A DNA stretch of 64,000 bases from Eurosta solidaginis (taxonomy: Eukaryota; Arthropoda; Insecta; Diptera; Tephritidae), in the NCBI RefSeq assembly GCF_040869045.1, contig NC_090324.1, positions 54,093,346 through 54,157,345 on the forward strand. The letters are read 5' to 3'. How positions within the stretch are numbered: the stretch's first letter is position 1; each line of letters starts with the position of its first letter. Both the position numbers and the translations under genes were made by a program. The notes under the pieces were generated by a model, which saw nothing but the letters and a program-made list of their open reading frames with translations, was not told the DNA's origin and did no database searches. Of the stretch, positions 23,045 to 34,785 are shown in pieces.

Positions 23045-23678
23045 CTCATAACCCTCATATATAAATACTGTACTCATACACTCTTGTATACATATAATTG
23101 GTTCTCATCATTAGCATCCTCTCACCCAAAATTAGTTGCTACCCAAATATAAATAACCCGTTGCATACATTTTTTGCAACATAAAAAAAAAATCTCCAAA
23201 AAACTCAATTTTGCACTTAACCCATTTGCATAAATAAACTCAGCCCATTACTCCAATAAAAAACCCCCACCCCTATATAATAAAATTGATTTTATTGGAC
23301 CAAAGAAAACTAAAAAGTTAAACACCCTAATACGCACTTCTTTTAAACTAAGACTTCACTCAATACGCCACTTAGAACTCAACTTAGTAAACTAAGTGCA
23401 ACTCAAAGCAATTATAGCTTCACCCACTCTCCTTTTTATTTCTCCACGCCATATGTACATACATATTTAAATACATAACCACATACTTGTACTTAGAGGC
23501 GCTAAGACAAGTAATTTTCCACCCTCAACACAAAAGCCGCTCATATCCACTTATTTGTGCAAATTCCGCTACTCATAATTGCACAGTGGGACTAGGCATC
23601 TCAAAAACTGAGTAAAATTACAGTGGTAAGAAACACTTAAATTCTCAGTAAATTTTAGACTCAAGTTTAAATTGTAAT
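22102..23678 (+). other. BEL leader, copy B (no coding)
   Basis: Near-identical to 13985-15569: TGGTCCATTGCGGCC primer-like site, poly-A runs, TA microsatellite (23004-23042), candidate donors AAAGTAAGTACACC (near 22748) and GTGGTAAGAAAC (near 23621). I see no gene in it. Confidence 0.6.
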
Positions 23679-26600
23679 ATGGCGGACGAGAAAAAGGAGC
23701 AACCCAAAACCCTAAAGCCACAGTCAGGACACGTTACCCGATCTAAATCCCAGTCGGAAGATGAATACGGAGTTTTGGAAAAGAAATTTTTCTTCGAGAT
23801 AAACAAATTAGAAAAATTCTGCGAAAAATGGTGGAACTTAGCGGAAACGGACCACTCTGAGACCAGTCTCAAGCTGTACTTGGAGGAACTCAACAAGCGA
23901 GTAGACGCAGTGGAACCTGCATACGAAGCAGCACAGCTAGGCAGAACGGAGGAAAAATTCAGGGCGACATGCGAGGATGCATACAACACATCTCTCGACA
24001 CAGCGATGAGCACAAAACTCAGGATCAGCGAGCTGATTAGCACCCTACAAACTAGTCAACTGAGCAACATGCCCATACAGGTAAACCATACCCCCTCTCA
24101 ACACGAACCCTATCTCAGAGTCCCCGCATGCGACACGGAGGTCTTCCATGGCGGTTATGAAGACTGGCCGTCATTCCGGGACATGTTCACTGCGGTCTAC
24201 ATAAATCACCCAAAATTATCTCAGGCCCAAAAACTCTATCACCTGAGAGCAAAAACACGAGGAAAAGCCGCTCTGATTATTAAAAGATATCAGCTAAATG
24301 ATCAAAACTTCGAGCTGGCCTGGGGAGCACTCAAATCCCGATACGAGGATCGGAGAATTCTCGTAGATAACCAATTAAAGACCCTATTTAATATGCCCAC
24401 AGTTTATTCTGAAAATGGTGAAAGAATTCAAGAAATTCAAACCACCATAAATAACTGTATCTCGACCCTAAATGCGAGCGATGTCTCAATTGATAACTGG
24501 GACCCAATTCTTGTATTCTTATGCTCATCAAAACTACCTGATGAAACCCTGGCACTGTGGGAACAATCACTCGACTCCAGGAAAGAACTTCCACTTTGGT
24601 CGGAGATGGACACATTTCTCACGACAAGGTACGAAGTAGTAGAAAGACTTGGTACGTATAGGCCGAGCAAAACCCGTAACCCCAACTCTAGCTTCACCCA
24701 CAGATCCTCAACACCCCAAACCTCATCGAACTTTAGGAATAAGACGCAAACATCCCATGTGGACTCAAAGAGGCAACCCTCATGCAAACTCTGCAATCTG
24801 AATCACTCATTAATGAGCTGTATAAAATTCAGAGATCTCTCAACCCAAGAGCGAAGCAAATTCGTAAAAGAAAACAATTATTGCACAAATTGTTTAGCTT
24901 GCTCTCACTTGGAAAGAGATTGTGGTAGCAATTTCACATGCGTGTATTGCCAAAAACGACACCACTCGCTACTCCACTTCCAAGGAAAATCCCACCCAGA
25001 CAGCAGACCCAGGCAGCAGAGGAACAGGACGCACACAACCCCTCAAGGTCTGCCACCTCCAGCTGGAGAACCGAACAGGGCGTCAACCTCAAAAGAGGCC
25101 GGCCAAACCCAAGCCACTCAAAACCCTTTTAAGAAAAACTCAACCTCAACTCACTTCGCGAGTAGTAGCGAAACTACTCTTTTACCAACAGCTTTAGTCA
25201 CGGTGAAAGCAAATGGCGAACACCACAAGATCCGTGCACTAATAGATCAGGGTTCGGAAAAGACATTTGTAGCGTCTCGAATCCAGAAGCTCTTGAAACT
25301 ACCAACCAAGAAAACTCATTATAAGATCTCGGGAATGGGCGGATCGGTAGTTCAAAACTCAGACCAGATCTTCGAGATAACACTCTGCTCGTCGGATCTC
25401 AAAACAAAAATAAACACCGAAGCGATATTATTGCCTAAACTGACCGATTTCTTACCCAGCATTAAAGTGTCAAAAATAGATTTGCAAGAAATTGCCACAT
25501 GGGCACTCGCGGACCCTAGCTGTTTTACCCCTTCGAGAATCGACATGGTTATAGGTAGCGATCTCACACCCCAAATAATACTCCAGGGGCTACAAGCCAA
25601 CGTAAGTGGTTCCTTGTTAGCCCAAAATACAATATTTGGGTGGATACTCAGCGGGCCTATTAAAGAACAAGTGAACGCATTCTCCACCCAAGTTATTGAA
25701 AACCCAGACGACACCCTTAGCACATTATTGCAGAAGTTCTGGCAACATGAAGAAATACCTGACACCCAAGCCCTGTCGGAAGAGGACCAATTTTGCGAGG
25801 AACTCTACCGAGAAACCACTCACCGCCAGGAAGATGGCCGATATGTGGTAAAACTTCCATTTAAAAAGGAATTCCCCAGTACCCTTGCCCTTGGACACTC
25901 GAGAATTTCAACACAGCAGCAATGCATCAGCGTCGAGCGATCTCTGGAGAAAAGACCAGAATTGAGAGAAAAATACTCAGAAGTTTTGGAGGAATACCTC
26001 ACCATGGGCCACATGGAGGCAACTTCATCACGCGAAGTCATCGAGAACGGAAAGTACTCGTCGTTCTACCTCCCCCACCACGCTGTCTTAAACCCCGACA
26101 GCAAAACAACAAAGGTACGCGTTGTTTTCAACGCGTCTAGAACTACCCACTCTGGGAACTCGTTAAACGATGTGTTGCACACAGGCCCCATACTCCAAAA
26201 CGACTTAATGCTCGTCCTACTCAAATGGAGATTTTTTAAGTACGTATTTAACGGCGACATCGAAAAGATGTACCGCCAAATACTCGTTCATAAAGAAGAT
26301 CAGAATTTTCAAAGAATTCTCTTCCGAAGATCTCCACAGCTACCGATGGAGGACTTCAAATTAAAGACAGTGACGTTCGGCGTCAACTGTTCCCCATATC
26401 TCGCAATACGGACTCTGCACCAACTCGCAGAAGACACAAAGCCCACCCACCCACTCGCCTATGATATATTGCTACACGAAACCTACGTAGACGATATACT
26501 TTCGGGCGAACATAGTATACAGTCCGCTCACGACTCTCTACACCAGGTTATCGAAGCGTTGAAATCAGCCGGTTTTCCACTCAAGAAAATAACGGCAAAT

Positions 26601-29024
26601 CACCCAAAATTGTTGGAATCCATACCAGAATCTGATCTCCTAGATGCAGATTTCCTCAAATTTCACGATGCCAGCTCAACAAAGACCCTCGGCATAAAAT
26701 GGAATGCTATAAACGACTCTTTCTCATACTCTTACGACCCTATACCCGCAGAAAACTCGAACACAAAGAGGCAAATTTTATCGGCGGTTGCGAAATTGTT
26801 TGACCCGGCAGGATGGCTATCGCCAGTAATGATACTAGCCAAGACTCTCCTCCAGCAACTCTGGTTAGAAGGGACTGACTGGGATGAACAAGTCAAACCC
26901 AGCGCTTTCCACAAATGGAACATATTTCGCGAAAATCTCTCCGCGATAAATGAAATTAAAATACCTCGATGGGTTCAATTTTCACCCAATAAACCCTTTC
27001 AGATGCATGGATTCTCAGATGCATCTGAAAAAGCATTCTGCGCTTGTGTGTACCTGCGAGTACAGAATAGCAAGGACACATTTTCTACTCACCTACTCGT
27101 GGCAAAAAGCAAAGTGGCTCCCGTGAAAACCGTGAGCCTCCCTCGTCCAGAACTCTGTGGAGCAGTACTACTCACAAAATTAATAAAACAAATTCGCTCA
27201 CACCTAACTCTGACTCCACATGACCTGTTTCTCTGGTCGGACTCCGCTATCGTACTAGCATGGCTGGAAAAACCCCCACACACCTGGAAGACCTACGTGG
27301 CGAATAGAACCTCACAAATTCTGGAAAACGTGAGTAACGCCCCTTGGAAACACGTACCCAGTGGAGATAATCCAGCAGATCTTGGTACCTGTGGATGTAC
27401 ACCCAAGGATCTAGCCGAATGCTCCCTTTGGTGGAAGGGGCCAGAGTGGTTGGCCAAATCCCCAACGTCCTGGCCGAAACCAGTGACACAAACCCCTACT
27501 CCACCGGAACAAAAGCGCACCCATGCATTTCATGCTGTAGATGTGCCTGATCTACTCGAACGCTTTTCTTCCTACTCAAGAGCTCTACGAGTCGTTGCTT
27601 ATATGTACCGATTTATACACAGAGCACAAGGTCTTGATACTTTGAAAACGATCACGCTAACCCAAGAGGAAGTTCATCAAGCGAAAGTTCGTTTGATCCT
27701 GTTGATGCAACATAAATACTTCTCTGCCGAAATTGCAGATCTACAGTCCAACAAACCACTCCACAAAAAGAGTTCATTGTTACCTCTAAACCCTATGCTC
27801 GACGAATCAGGCATAATGCGGGTGAATGGTCGGCTCGCAAAAGCCAATATTAGTTACAACGAGCGTTATCCCATTATAATTCCCGATAACTCTCAGTTTT
27901 GCTATTTACTCTTAGAATTTAGTCACTCTACCTTGTTGCATGCTGAAAAACAACTGATGATCTGCATGATACAACAGGAATACTACATCCCTCGACTCAA
28001 ACAAAAGGTGAAGAAGTGCATATTCCATTGTAAGATATGCACGATCTACAAACAACAGGCTAAAACCCAAATAATGGCCGCACTCCCTCCGGAAAGGTCC
28101 ACCTACTCTCTCCCATTTCACACGACCGGTATCGACTTTGCTGGACCCTTTCTCGTTAAAGCATCAATCTTACGGAAGGCCCCTTACTCAAAGGCATACG
28201 TTTGTGTATTCGTATGTTTCTCAACAAAAGCTGTCCATCTGGAAGTCTGCTCAGATCTGACGACCGCTGCTTTTAAAGCGGCATTTGCTCGTTTTGTTAG
28301 TCGTCGTGGACTTCCACACAAAATAATGTCAGACAATGGTAAAACCTTTATTGGAGCAAGTCGTGTCATTCAAAAGGAGCTTTCTTCTTTTCTCAAGGAA
28401 GCCGCAACTGACATAGCTCAAAAATATGCTACTCATGGACTGTCCTGGCAATTCATCCCACCATATGCTCCTCACATGGGCGGATTATGGGAAGCGGCAG
28501 TTAAAAGCTTTAAAACCCATTTCCTTAAAGTTGCAGGCAGTCAAAAATTCACATTTGAAGAATTTACTACCCTACTCACTCGAATCGAAGCGGTTCTCAA
28601 CTCTAGACCGCTAGCTCCGATGTCGCAAGATCCAAATGATTTACTCGCTCTAACTCCCGGACATTTCCTCCGTGGTGCTCCACTACTCGCGTTACCCGGA
28701 CCCAACTCCGAGAACCTCTCGCTCATCAACAAATGGCAAAAACTACAAGTTCTACACCATCAATTTAGTACGCGCTGGAAAAATGAATATCTCAAAGAAC
28801 TTCATAAGCGTACTAAATGGAAAACTCAGCAGACAAACATCAAAGAAGGTGATCTAGTCGTCGTGAAAGATGACCTTTTCCCCCCGAATGAGTGGCGACT
28901 CGGACGTGTCACTCGTCTTCATCCCGGATCGGACGAAAATGTTCGAGTTTTAGATGTCCGCACTCAAAGCGGAATATATACACGACCCATTGCAAAACTT
29001 TGCGCACTTCCCCCAGCAGAATAA
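23679..29024 (+). CDS. BEL/Pao Gag-Pol polyprotein, intact (copy B)
   Basis: ATG (TAATATGGCGGACGAG) to TAA, 1781 codons with no interruption. Domains in order by eye: amino-terminal helical Gag; the DUF1759-type Gag core (about residues 145-325, [18 protein letters not shown]); zinc knuckles (370-428, [28 protein letters not shown]); aspartic protease of the A17/DUF1758 type (500-650, active site LIDQGSE about 520); RT (770-1010, [10 protein letters not shown] and YVDD about 936); RNase H (about 1105-1230, [23 protein letters not shown]); integrase with HHCC ([14 protein letters not shown]) and the catalytic acids in TGIDFAG (1484), SDNGKT (about 1551) and GLWEAAVK (about 1601); and a DUF5641-type end ([20 protein letters not shown]). 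A single frame without gag-pol frameshift is usual for BEL. It copies the element's RNA and integrates the DNA. All catalytic motifs are present, so this may be functional. Confidence 0.95.
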   Translation: MADEKKEQPKTLKPQSGHVTRSKSQSEDEYGVLEKKFFFEINKLEKFCEKWWNLAETDHSETSLKLYLEELNKRVDAVEPAYEAAQLGRTEEKFRATCEDAYNTSLDTAMSTKLRISELISTLQTSQLSNMPIQVNHTPSQHEPYLRVPACDTEVFHGGYEDWPSFRDMFTAVYINHPKLSQAQKLYHLRAKTRGKAALIIKRYQLNDQNFELAWGALKSRYEDRRILVDNQLKTLFNMPTVYSENGERIQEIQTTINNCISTLNASDVSIDNWDPILVFLCSSKLPDETLALWEQSLDSRKELPLWSEMDTFLTTRYEVVERLGTYRPSKTRNPNSSFTHRSSTPQTSSNFRNKTQTSHVDSKRQPSCKLCNLNHSLMSCIKFRDLSTQERSKFVKENNYCTNCLACSHLERDCGSNFTCVYCQKRHHSLLHFQGKSHPDSRPRQQRNRTHTTPQGLPPPAGEPNRASTSKEAGQTQATQNPFKKNSTSTHFASSSETTLLPTALVTVKANGEHHKIRALIDQGSEKTFVASRIQKLLKLPTKKTHYKISGMGGSVVQNSDQIFEITLCSSDLKTKINTEAILLPKLTDFLPSIKVSKIDLQEIATWALADPSCFTPSRIDMVIGSDLTPQIILQGLQANVSGSLLAQNTIFGWILSGPIKEQVNAFSTQVIENPDDTLSTLLQKFWQHEEIPDTQALSEEDQFCEELYRETTHRQEDGRYVVKLPFKKEFPSTLALGHSRISTQQQCISVERSLEKRPELREKYSEVLEEYLTMGHMEATSSREVIENGKYSSFYLPHHAVLNPDSKTTKVRVVFNASRTTHSGNSLNDVLHTGPILQNDLMLVLLKWRFFKYVFNGDIEKMYRQILVHKEDQNFQRILFRRSPQLPMEDFKLKTVTFGVNCSPYLAIRTLHQLAEDTKPTHPLAYDILLHETYVDDILSGEHSIQSAHDSLHQVIEALKSAGFPLKKITANHPKLLESIPESDLLDADFLKFHDASSTKTLGIKWNAINDSFSYSYDPIPAENSNTKRQILSAVAKLFDPAGWLSPVMILAKTLLQQLWLEGTDWDEQVKPSAFHKWNIFRENLSAINEIKIPRWVQFSPNKPFQMHGFSDASEKAFCACVYLRVQNSKDTFSTHLLVAKSKVAPVKTVSLPRPELCGAVLLTKLIKQIRSHLTLTPHDLFLWSDSAIVLAWLEKPPHTWKTYVANRTSQILENVSNAPWKHVPSGDNPADLGTCGCTPKDLAECSLWWKGPEWLAKSPTSWPKPVTQTPTPPEQKRTHAFHAVDVPDLLERFSSYSRALRVVAYMYRFIHRAQGLDTLKTITLTQEEVHQAKVRLILLMQHKYFSAEIADLQSNKPLHKKSSLLPLNPMLDESGIMRVNGRLAKANISYNERYPIIIPDNSQFCYLLLEFSHSTLLHAEKQLMICMIQQEYYIPRLKQKVKKCIFHCKICTIYKQQAKTQIMAALPPERSTYSLPFHTTGIDFAGPFLVKASILRKAPYSKAYVCVFVCFSTKAVHLEVCSDLTTAAFKAAFARFVSRRGLPHKIMSDNGKTFIGASRVIQKELSSFLKEAATDIAQKYATHGLSWQFIPPYAPHMGGLWEAAVKSFKTHFLKVAGSQKFTFEEFTTLLTRIEAVLNSRPLAPMSQDPNDLLALTPGHFLRGAPLLALPGPNSENLSLINKWQKLQVLHHQFSTRWKNEYLKELHKRTKWKTQQTNIKEGDLVVVKDDLFPPNEWRLGRVTRLHPGSDENVRVLDVRTQSGIYTRPIAKLCALPPAE

Positions 29025-29123
29025 TATCTCTACCCTCACTCTAGCTATCCCACCGTGGCATATAAAATCTAGGATATCCATAAAACCCTATCGTTAGCCC
29101 CCTACTCACCTCACAAAATATTT

Positions 29124-29148
29124 CTCTCTCTTTTTATTCTCATTACAG
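29124..29148 (+). promoter_or_regulatory. Candidate 3' splice site before the extra BEL ORF, copy B
   Basis: Same pyrimidine-rich tract and CATTACAG as in copy A, about 100 bp after the pol stop. Confidence 0.5.
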
Positions 29149-29626
29149 ACGCTACGAGAGTTACAGCACTTGTCGGCTCTGTTGCCAAAAGCACTCTTTG
29201 CGCTATTGCAACGTCTTCATGGCTATGACCCCTGAAGAACGCTATGAGTCGGTGTGGGCTCATAAATATTGTATCAATTGTTTGGCAACATCCCATGTTA
29301 CGGGCGCATGCGACTCCCTGGACCGTTGCCGCAAATGCGGCCTTGCACACCACACGCTGCTACATCGGCAGCAAGATAAACCTCCCAAGAAGCAGAAGAA
29401 CCGACGCAATGTACCGAAACCGAAGGAGAAACCCACTAGTCGACGAGTGGTCATTGCAAAGCCGAAAAAGAAGAGGGAAGGACGCAAGAACACTCAGCGG
29501 CGCTTGAAAACCCTGTTCTCCACAGCAGTATCCACCTTGGCAGAGATGCAGGAGTTGCTGCTTCCTTCATCGGAGCAGGCCGGCCGCCATGTTGGAGACA
29601 TGAACTCCAATTTGATTGAATTTTAA
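29149..29626 (+). CDS. Extra BEL 3' ORF, copy B: second Gag-like zinc-knuckle protein
   Basis: Identical to the copy A protein except for one visible change in the basic tail (REGRKN for REGRKD). Same zinc modules and basic stretch, first ATG at 29219, stop at 29626 inside LTR 3. Here the upstream gag-pol is intact, so this copy would show the native organisation: LTR, leader, gag-pol, acceptor-like site, extra ORF, LTR. The closeness of both copies means their conservation says nothing about selection. Confidence 0.65.
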
Positions 29627-30224
29627 AAAAAAATTCCCTAATTATTCAATTATAATAGTAATGAACTTAATATGAAAAAAACGAATTTACAATGAATTTA
29701 AACTTATACATGCATATCCTTACCTTAGAATAACTCACCTTGTAAAATTTAACTAAAACATTCACTTCTTAAAACCACATATGTACTTACCTTAAATTCC
29801 TTAAATCTACTTAAATCATTTTTCTAAAATTCTTACCTGTGCTAAGATACACACCCTTTGTTAAAATACCTAGATTTACTTAAATTAACTTACTTAACTC
29901 ACCTTTTTTAAGCACCCTGAAAAATAAGAATTTACTTACTGTTTTCTGCATTTTTTATACTCTTTGTACATTTTCATATTAACATACATACATACATACA
30001 TACTTACAGTTTTCCTGCTGCGCAGGAGACTTAGGAAATTTGCCAAATCAGTTCGTTATCAACTACCGTCCGCTCATGTACATCATTTTTAGTTGACTCC
30101 TTTTGACTGAAGTGATTTAAGTTTAATAAAGTAATTTTTTGAAGTTTAAAGTGAAGTGCCGTGATTTTCATTTGGAAGGGAGAGTAGTGGAAACCCCATC
30201 CCATTTATACCCCTAGCTAATACA
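29590..30224 (+). repeat. BEL LTR 3
   Basis: 635 bp, TGTTGG...TACA, a few substitutions from LTR 2 (for example AAATTCTTACC against AAATACTTACC; CTTACAG against CTTACCG). Confidence 0.78.
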
Positions 30225-30596
30225 TGGTCCATTGCGGCCATCAGTGAATCAGTGACCTATAAGAAAAATAAAAAATTAAAAAAGTTATTTGCGAAAAAAA
30301 AAACAAAAAAAAATAAAATTCAAAAAACTAAAAGTAAAGTTAAATACTTACCCGGTACGTGCGCGATAAAACAAACTGCAAATAAATTTAAACAAACAAA
30401 AAACTGCAAATTGTAGAAAAAATTTACATTTACTTACTTAAAAATTACAAAGTGCTGAAAATAAAACAGGTTTAAAGTAAATTAAAATCGGGAAAATTAC
30501 CCAAAGAAATAAAAATTTTGGAAAGCAAGGTGCTGAAAAGAAAAGAAAATCATACAAAGTGCGGAAAGTCATACAAGTGCTAAGAAATAGAAATAA
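30225..30596 (+). other. Truncated leader of a third BEL copy
   Basis: Homologous to 13985-14361, from TGGTCCATTGCGGCC to GAAATAGAAATAA. It then passes without an LTR end into Gypsy gag (TCAGCTGTAAAGG). Short shared bases at the join (AATAA and AATCAG) fit end joining. Confidence 0.75.
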
Positions 30597-31071
30597 TCAG
30601 CTGTAAAGGCTATGTGTAAGAACTCGGTTAACGAAAGAGTTAAACTGATAATGCAAGCAGGAACGTTGACATCTATGAACGAGGCTATTTCAAAATTTAC
30701 GAATAGCTGTACTGAACTCACGGGTAACTCAAATACAGTGTTACGCCTGACGCGCTCACAAGGTAATTTACGAGGTAACTTCCGAAGGAGCTACCTAAAT
30801 AATAATTATCAAGATAACCAAAACCGAAGATATTATAGTAATTCTAACAGGTATAATAATAATATCAGTAATAGACAAAAAAATTATAATTTCCCAAGAC
30901 GCAAGATCATCTAATCAGTCAAGATCATCTAATCAGAGTAACACGAGCAATCTCCGTAATATAAACCAACAGGAAAACCAGCAAACTCCACTCCAACGGA
31001 GAACTCCAAAAGTACTAAAGTATGTACATCCAACTTGCATCTGAACAGCTACATATCTTCCAATACTACTC
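30597..31071 (+). pseudogene. Gypsy gag tail (duplicate of 12867-13341)
   Basis: Open at 30612-30914: MCKNSVNERVKLIMQAGTLT, then SNTVLRLTRSQGNLRGNFRR and the Asn/Tyr/Arg tail. The 475 bp equals 12867-13341 in length and differs at a handful of bases (for example GGTTAACG against GGCTAACG; GTTGAC against GTTCAC). Confidence 0.85.
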
Positions 31072-31810
31072 TAAATAAGTCAACTTCAACTTTCCTGATA
31101 GATACAGGAGCGGATATCTCAATTATAAAGAAGGGTCAAATTGACAGTAAGTCACAATAAATAACTCACAGATCACAGATTTAAAAGGTAATGGTATAAC
31201 AAGCACACTTGGAACAGGAAAAGCAGATCTAACAGATGATAGTATTTTAATAGGACACAAATTTCACATAGTAGAAGACAATTTCCCAATCCCATGTGAT
31301 GGAATTTTAGGACTCGACTTCATTAAAAAATATAATTGCATTTTAGATTATAATAAAATTATTACTACGACCATATTATCACCCAGAAGATATACCTAGT
31401 TATACAAATGACACATAAACCAACAATCAATAGCATTAAAATACCCGCAAGAGCCGAAGTAATTAGACAGGTTCATGTCAATAGTTACAATAAGGAATTA
31501 TTAGTACCTCATCAAGAATTGAATGATGGCATTTTTGTAGCCAACACTATAGTAAACTTAAAGCAGGCTTTAGTAAGAATAATAAATACAACAGATAAAT
31601 ATGCAATCATTCAAGATTATGACATCAAAACAGAAAATTTAGAGGACTATGTAATAATTGAAAATACAGCTCAAAATAAAGCTAATAATAAAGAAAAATT
31701 AGAAAGATTGAATAGAAATTTTCCGCCATTCGCGAGTAAATCACTCAACACATTATGCTCAGAATTTTTTGATATATTTTCATTAGAAACAGAACCAATC
31801 ACGACCAACA
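31072..31810 (+). pseudogene. Gypsy protease and pol linker
   Basis: Retropepsin active site FLIDTGADISIIKKG near 31092, then after a break GILGLDFIKKYNCILDYN (31301-31353), the usual second protease motif. Open frame 31408-31815 follows as pol linker (IPARAEVIRQVHVNS ... LNTLCSEFFDIFSLE), normally just before RT. It is cut at 31810 by an inserted inverted-repeat element. Confidence 0.82.
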
Positions 31811-32049
31811 ATTGAGCCGTTTATTTTGAAAGTGGCATAAGTCATTTCATGTCGTTTAGGTTCAGTGGTAATTTGTTTGTATATCTCCTCGTCTCCAGTT
31901 TTTTAGAATCCAATATCCAAAAGATGCAATTCTTATTATTATTTTATAATTGTAGAACCATCTATATATGCATTCGTTCAAAAATAACAATGCATTTAAG
32001 ACCATGAGTTGGAAATGACTTATGCCACTTTCAAAATAAACGGCTCAAT
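31811..32049 (+). mobile_element. 239-bp inverted-repeat (MITE-like) element
   Basis: Perfect 38-bp terminal inverted repeats: 31811-31848 begins ATTGAGCCGTTTATTTTG and 32012-32049 is its exact complement. The interior is AT-rich and non-coding. It sits in Gypsy pol. The outermost AT/AATT are self-complementary, so the true target duplication (AT or AATT) cannot be told from the repeat ends. Superfamily not recognised. Confidence 0.85.
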
Positions 32050-33060
32050 TTTTACAAACAAAAGTTGCATATGAAAGATAACAACTCCTGTGTATATTAA
32101 AATTATAGACTACCTCAAGCACATAAGAATTAAATAAATAAACAAGTAAATAAACTAATTCAAGATGATATTGTGGAACCATCAACCTCAGATTACAACA
32201 GCCCTATTTTATTGGTACCCTCAAAAATCCCTTCCGGACAAACAAGAAAAAAGGTGGATATTAGTTGTTGATTTCAAACAAATAAATAAAAAACTGACAT
32301 CTAATAAATTCCGTTTACCTAGAATAGATAATATTCTGGATCAATTAGGAAGAGCGAAATATTTCTCATGCCTAGATTTAATGTTAGGATTTCACCAAAT
32401 AGAACTCAGCCCAGTCAAGGGATATCACATCCTTTACAGCGGATAATGGTACTACTGTTGTTTCAAAAGATTGCCGTATGTCCTCAAAGTAGCTCCAAAC
32501 TCGTTCCAGAGGATGATGACGTTAGCATTCGCAGGTCTAAAACCATCACAAGCATTTTTATACATGGACGATTTATTCATATTAGGATGCTCCGAAAAAC
32601 ATATGATTAAAAATTTACGGGATGTATTCTCCACATGCAGAAAATATAATTTAAAAGTACATTCGGACAAATGTCTATTTTTCAGCCAAGAAATTACTTA
32701 TCTTGGACATAAATGCACAAGTACTGGAATTTTACCAGACCCAAATAAATTTAAAATAGTTCAAAATTACCCAACTCCCAAAAATGCCGATGAAGCAAAA
32801 AGATTTGTCGCATTTTGTAATTATTATAGAAGATTCATACCAAATTTCGCGGAATACGCTAGAATAATAACAAGGCTTAGTAAGAAAAATGTCATCTCAA
32901 ATGGACGGGCGACTGCAAAATATCTTTTAACTACCTAAAAATGCATTAATTAGTCCAGTACATAGCGGGAAAAGAAAATTACGTGGCAGACGCTCTGTCA
33001 CGAATAGATATCAATGATTGGAAAGAAATGTCAGGACAGGCATGAAAAATAATGAAAATC
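32050..33060 (+). pseudogene. Gypsy reverse transcriptase and RNase H remnants
   Basis: RT motifs in order over several frames: QDDIVEPSTSDYN, ILVVDFKQINKKL, YFSCLDLMLGFHQIEL, APNSFQRMMTLAFAGL, the catalytic FLYMDDLFIL (near 32560), LKVHSDKCLFF, ITYLGHKC and FCNYYRRFIPNFAEYA. A stop follows at 32936. Only the end of RNase H remains (GKENYVADALSRIDINDW near 32970-33021), so about 100 residues are deleted. It would copy the element RNA if intact. Confidence 0.85.
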
Positions 33061-33097
33061 ACGACAAGATCCCAAACTTAAAATACTTCCAATAATA

Positions 33098-34773
33098 CTT
33101 ACTTACTTACTTAATTGGCGCTTAACCGTCTAAACGGTTATGGCCGTCCAACAAGGCGCGCCAGTCGCTCCTTCGCTCCGCCAACCGGCGCCAATTGGTT
33201 ACATTAAGGGAGTTTAAATCGTTTTCCACCTGGTCCTTCGAACGGAGTGGGGGCCGCCCTCTACCTCTGCTTCCATAGGCGGGTTCCGATAGAAACACTT
33301 TCTTGGCCGGAGCATCATCTTTCATTTGCATAACATGGCCTAGCCAGCGCAGCCGCTGCGTTTTAATTCGCTGGACTATGTTGATGTCTGCGTATAGCTC
33401 GTACAGCTCATCATTAAATCTTCTTCGGTATTCGCCATCGCCAACGCGTAGAGGTCCATAAATCTTTCGAAGAACTTTTCTCTCGAACACTCCCAAAGCC
33501 GCTTCATCTGCTGTTGTCATGGTCCATGCTTCTGCCCCATATAGCAGGACGGGTACGATAAGTGACTTGTAGAGTATGATTTTCGTTCGCCGAGAGAGGA
33601 CTTTACTTTTCAATTGCCTACCTAGTCCAAAGTAGCATTTATTGGCAAGATTGATTCTTCGCTGGATTTCAGTGCTGATGTTGTTGCTAGTGTTGATGCT
33701 GGTTCCCAAATAAACGAAGTCTTTTACTATTTCGAAATTATGGCTGCCAACAGTAGCGTGGTTGCCAAGGCGCATATGCGCTGACTCTTTGCTCGATGAC
33801 AGCAGGTACTTCGTTTTGTCCTCATTCACCATCAAACCCATCTTTACCGCTTCTTTTTCCAGCTTGGAGTAAGCAGAACTAACAGCGCGGGTGTTTAGGC
33901 CGATGATATCAATGTCATCAGCATATGCCAGTAATTGCACGCTTTTATAGTATATTGTTCCAGTGCGGTTAAGTTCTGCAGCTAGTATAATTTTCTCCAG
34001 CATCAAATTAAAGAAATCGCACGATAGGGGATCACCCTGTCTGAAACCTCGTTTAGTTTCGAACGGCTCGGAGAGGTCCTTCCCAATTCTGACTGAGCTG
34101 ATGGTGTTGCTCAACGTCATTTTGCACAGCCGTATAAGTTTTGCGGGGAAACCAAATTCAGACATAGCGGCATATAGGCAGCTCCTTTTCGTGCTGTCTA
34201 AGGCGGCTTTAAAGTCGACGAAGAGGTGATGTGTGTCGATTCTCTTTTCACGGGTTTTTTCCAAGATTTGGCGCATTGTGAAAATCTGGTCGATGGTAGA
34301 TTTACCAGGTCTGCAGCCGCACTGATAAGGTCCAATCAGCCGGTTAACGGTGGGCTTCAATGTTTCGCACAATACACTTGAAAGGACCTTATATGCGATA
34401 TTAAGAAGGCTGATTCCACGATAGTTGGTGCATTTTGCAGTATCCCCCTTCTTGTGGACTGGGCAAAGAACACTTAGATTCCAACCGTCGGGCATGCTTT
34501 CTTCCGCCCATATTTTGCTAAGAAGCTGCTGCATGCGCCTTACCAACTCCTCGCCACCGAACTTGAATAGCTCCGCAGGCAATCCATCAGCGCCCACGGC
34601 CTTGTTCTTTTTCAATCTGGTTATTGCTATTCTAACTTCGTCATAATCGGGCGGGGGGACATATATTCCATCGTCATCGATTGCGGGATCGGGTTCTTCA
34701 TCTCTGCGCGGTGAATTGCTGCCTCCATTTAGGAGGACAGAGAAGTGTTCCCTCCATAATCTAAGCACTCTCT
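33098..34773 (-). mobile_element. RTE-clade LINE, 5' truncated, with 12-bp target duplication
   Basis: Flanked by CTTCCAATAATA at 33086-33097 and 34774-34785, a perfect target duplication. The 3' tail on the minus strand is short TAAG repeats (TAAGTAAGTAAGTA) after a very short 3' UTR, as in RTE elements. The 5' end falls after the endonuclease, so only RT and the carboxy part remain. Inserted in Gypsy pol between RNase H and integrase. Confidence 0.9.
33122..34773 (-). pseudogene. RTE-type reverse transcriptase (endonuclease missing)
   Basis: Open for about 550 codons from the truncation to the stop. Contains LKKNKAVGADGLPAELF, PVHKKGDTAKCTNYRGISL, HHLFVDFKAALDS, GFRQGDPLSCDFFN and the catalytic LLAYADDIDIIG (near 33930). 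The carboxy part has DFVYLGTSINTSNNIS, LYGAEAWTMT, LRWLGHVMQMKDD and the basic YGSRGRGRPPLRSKDQ. The frame is undamaged, so the insertion is recent, but there is no native start or AP endonuclease. The apparent start TTG belongs to the target site. Its stop codon lies in a small hairpin (33123-33140). Confidence 0.88.
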
Positions 34774-34785
34774 CTTCCAATAATA

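Larger units (their letters stand above)
13342..30224 (+). mobile_element. Tandem BEL/Pao elements sharing a central LTR
   Basis: Order: LTR 13342-13984, internal copy A, LTR 21467-22101, internal copy B, LTR 29590-30224. The start-to-start distances are 8125 and 8123 bp. Each internal region has a leader of about 1.6 kb, one gag-pol frame and an extra 3' ORF. Copy A is broken and copy B open, yet their leaders and 3' ends are almost identical. This arrangement usually arises by LTR-LTR recombination between two elements or by integration of a tandem form. A partial leader after the third LTR (30225-30596) shows the array was once longer. Confidence 0.9.

Noticed and set aside
30590..30600. 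GAAATAA at 30596 as the 3' end of the BEL LTR
   Set aside because: It does not end in CA, has no primer site in the other copies, and an earlier TACA followed by TGGTCC fits better; the 30596 point is a rearrangement join.
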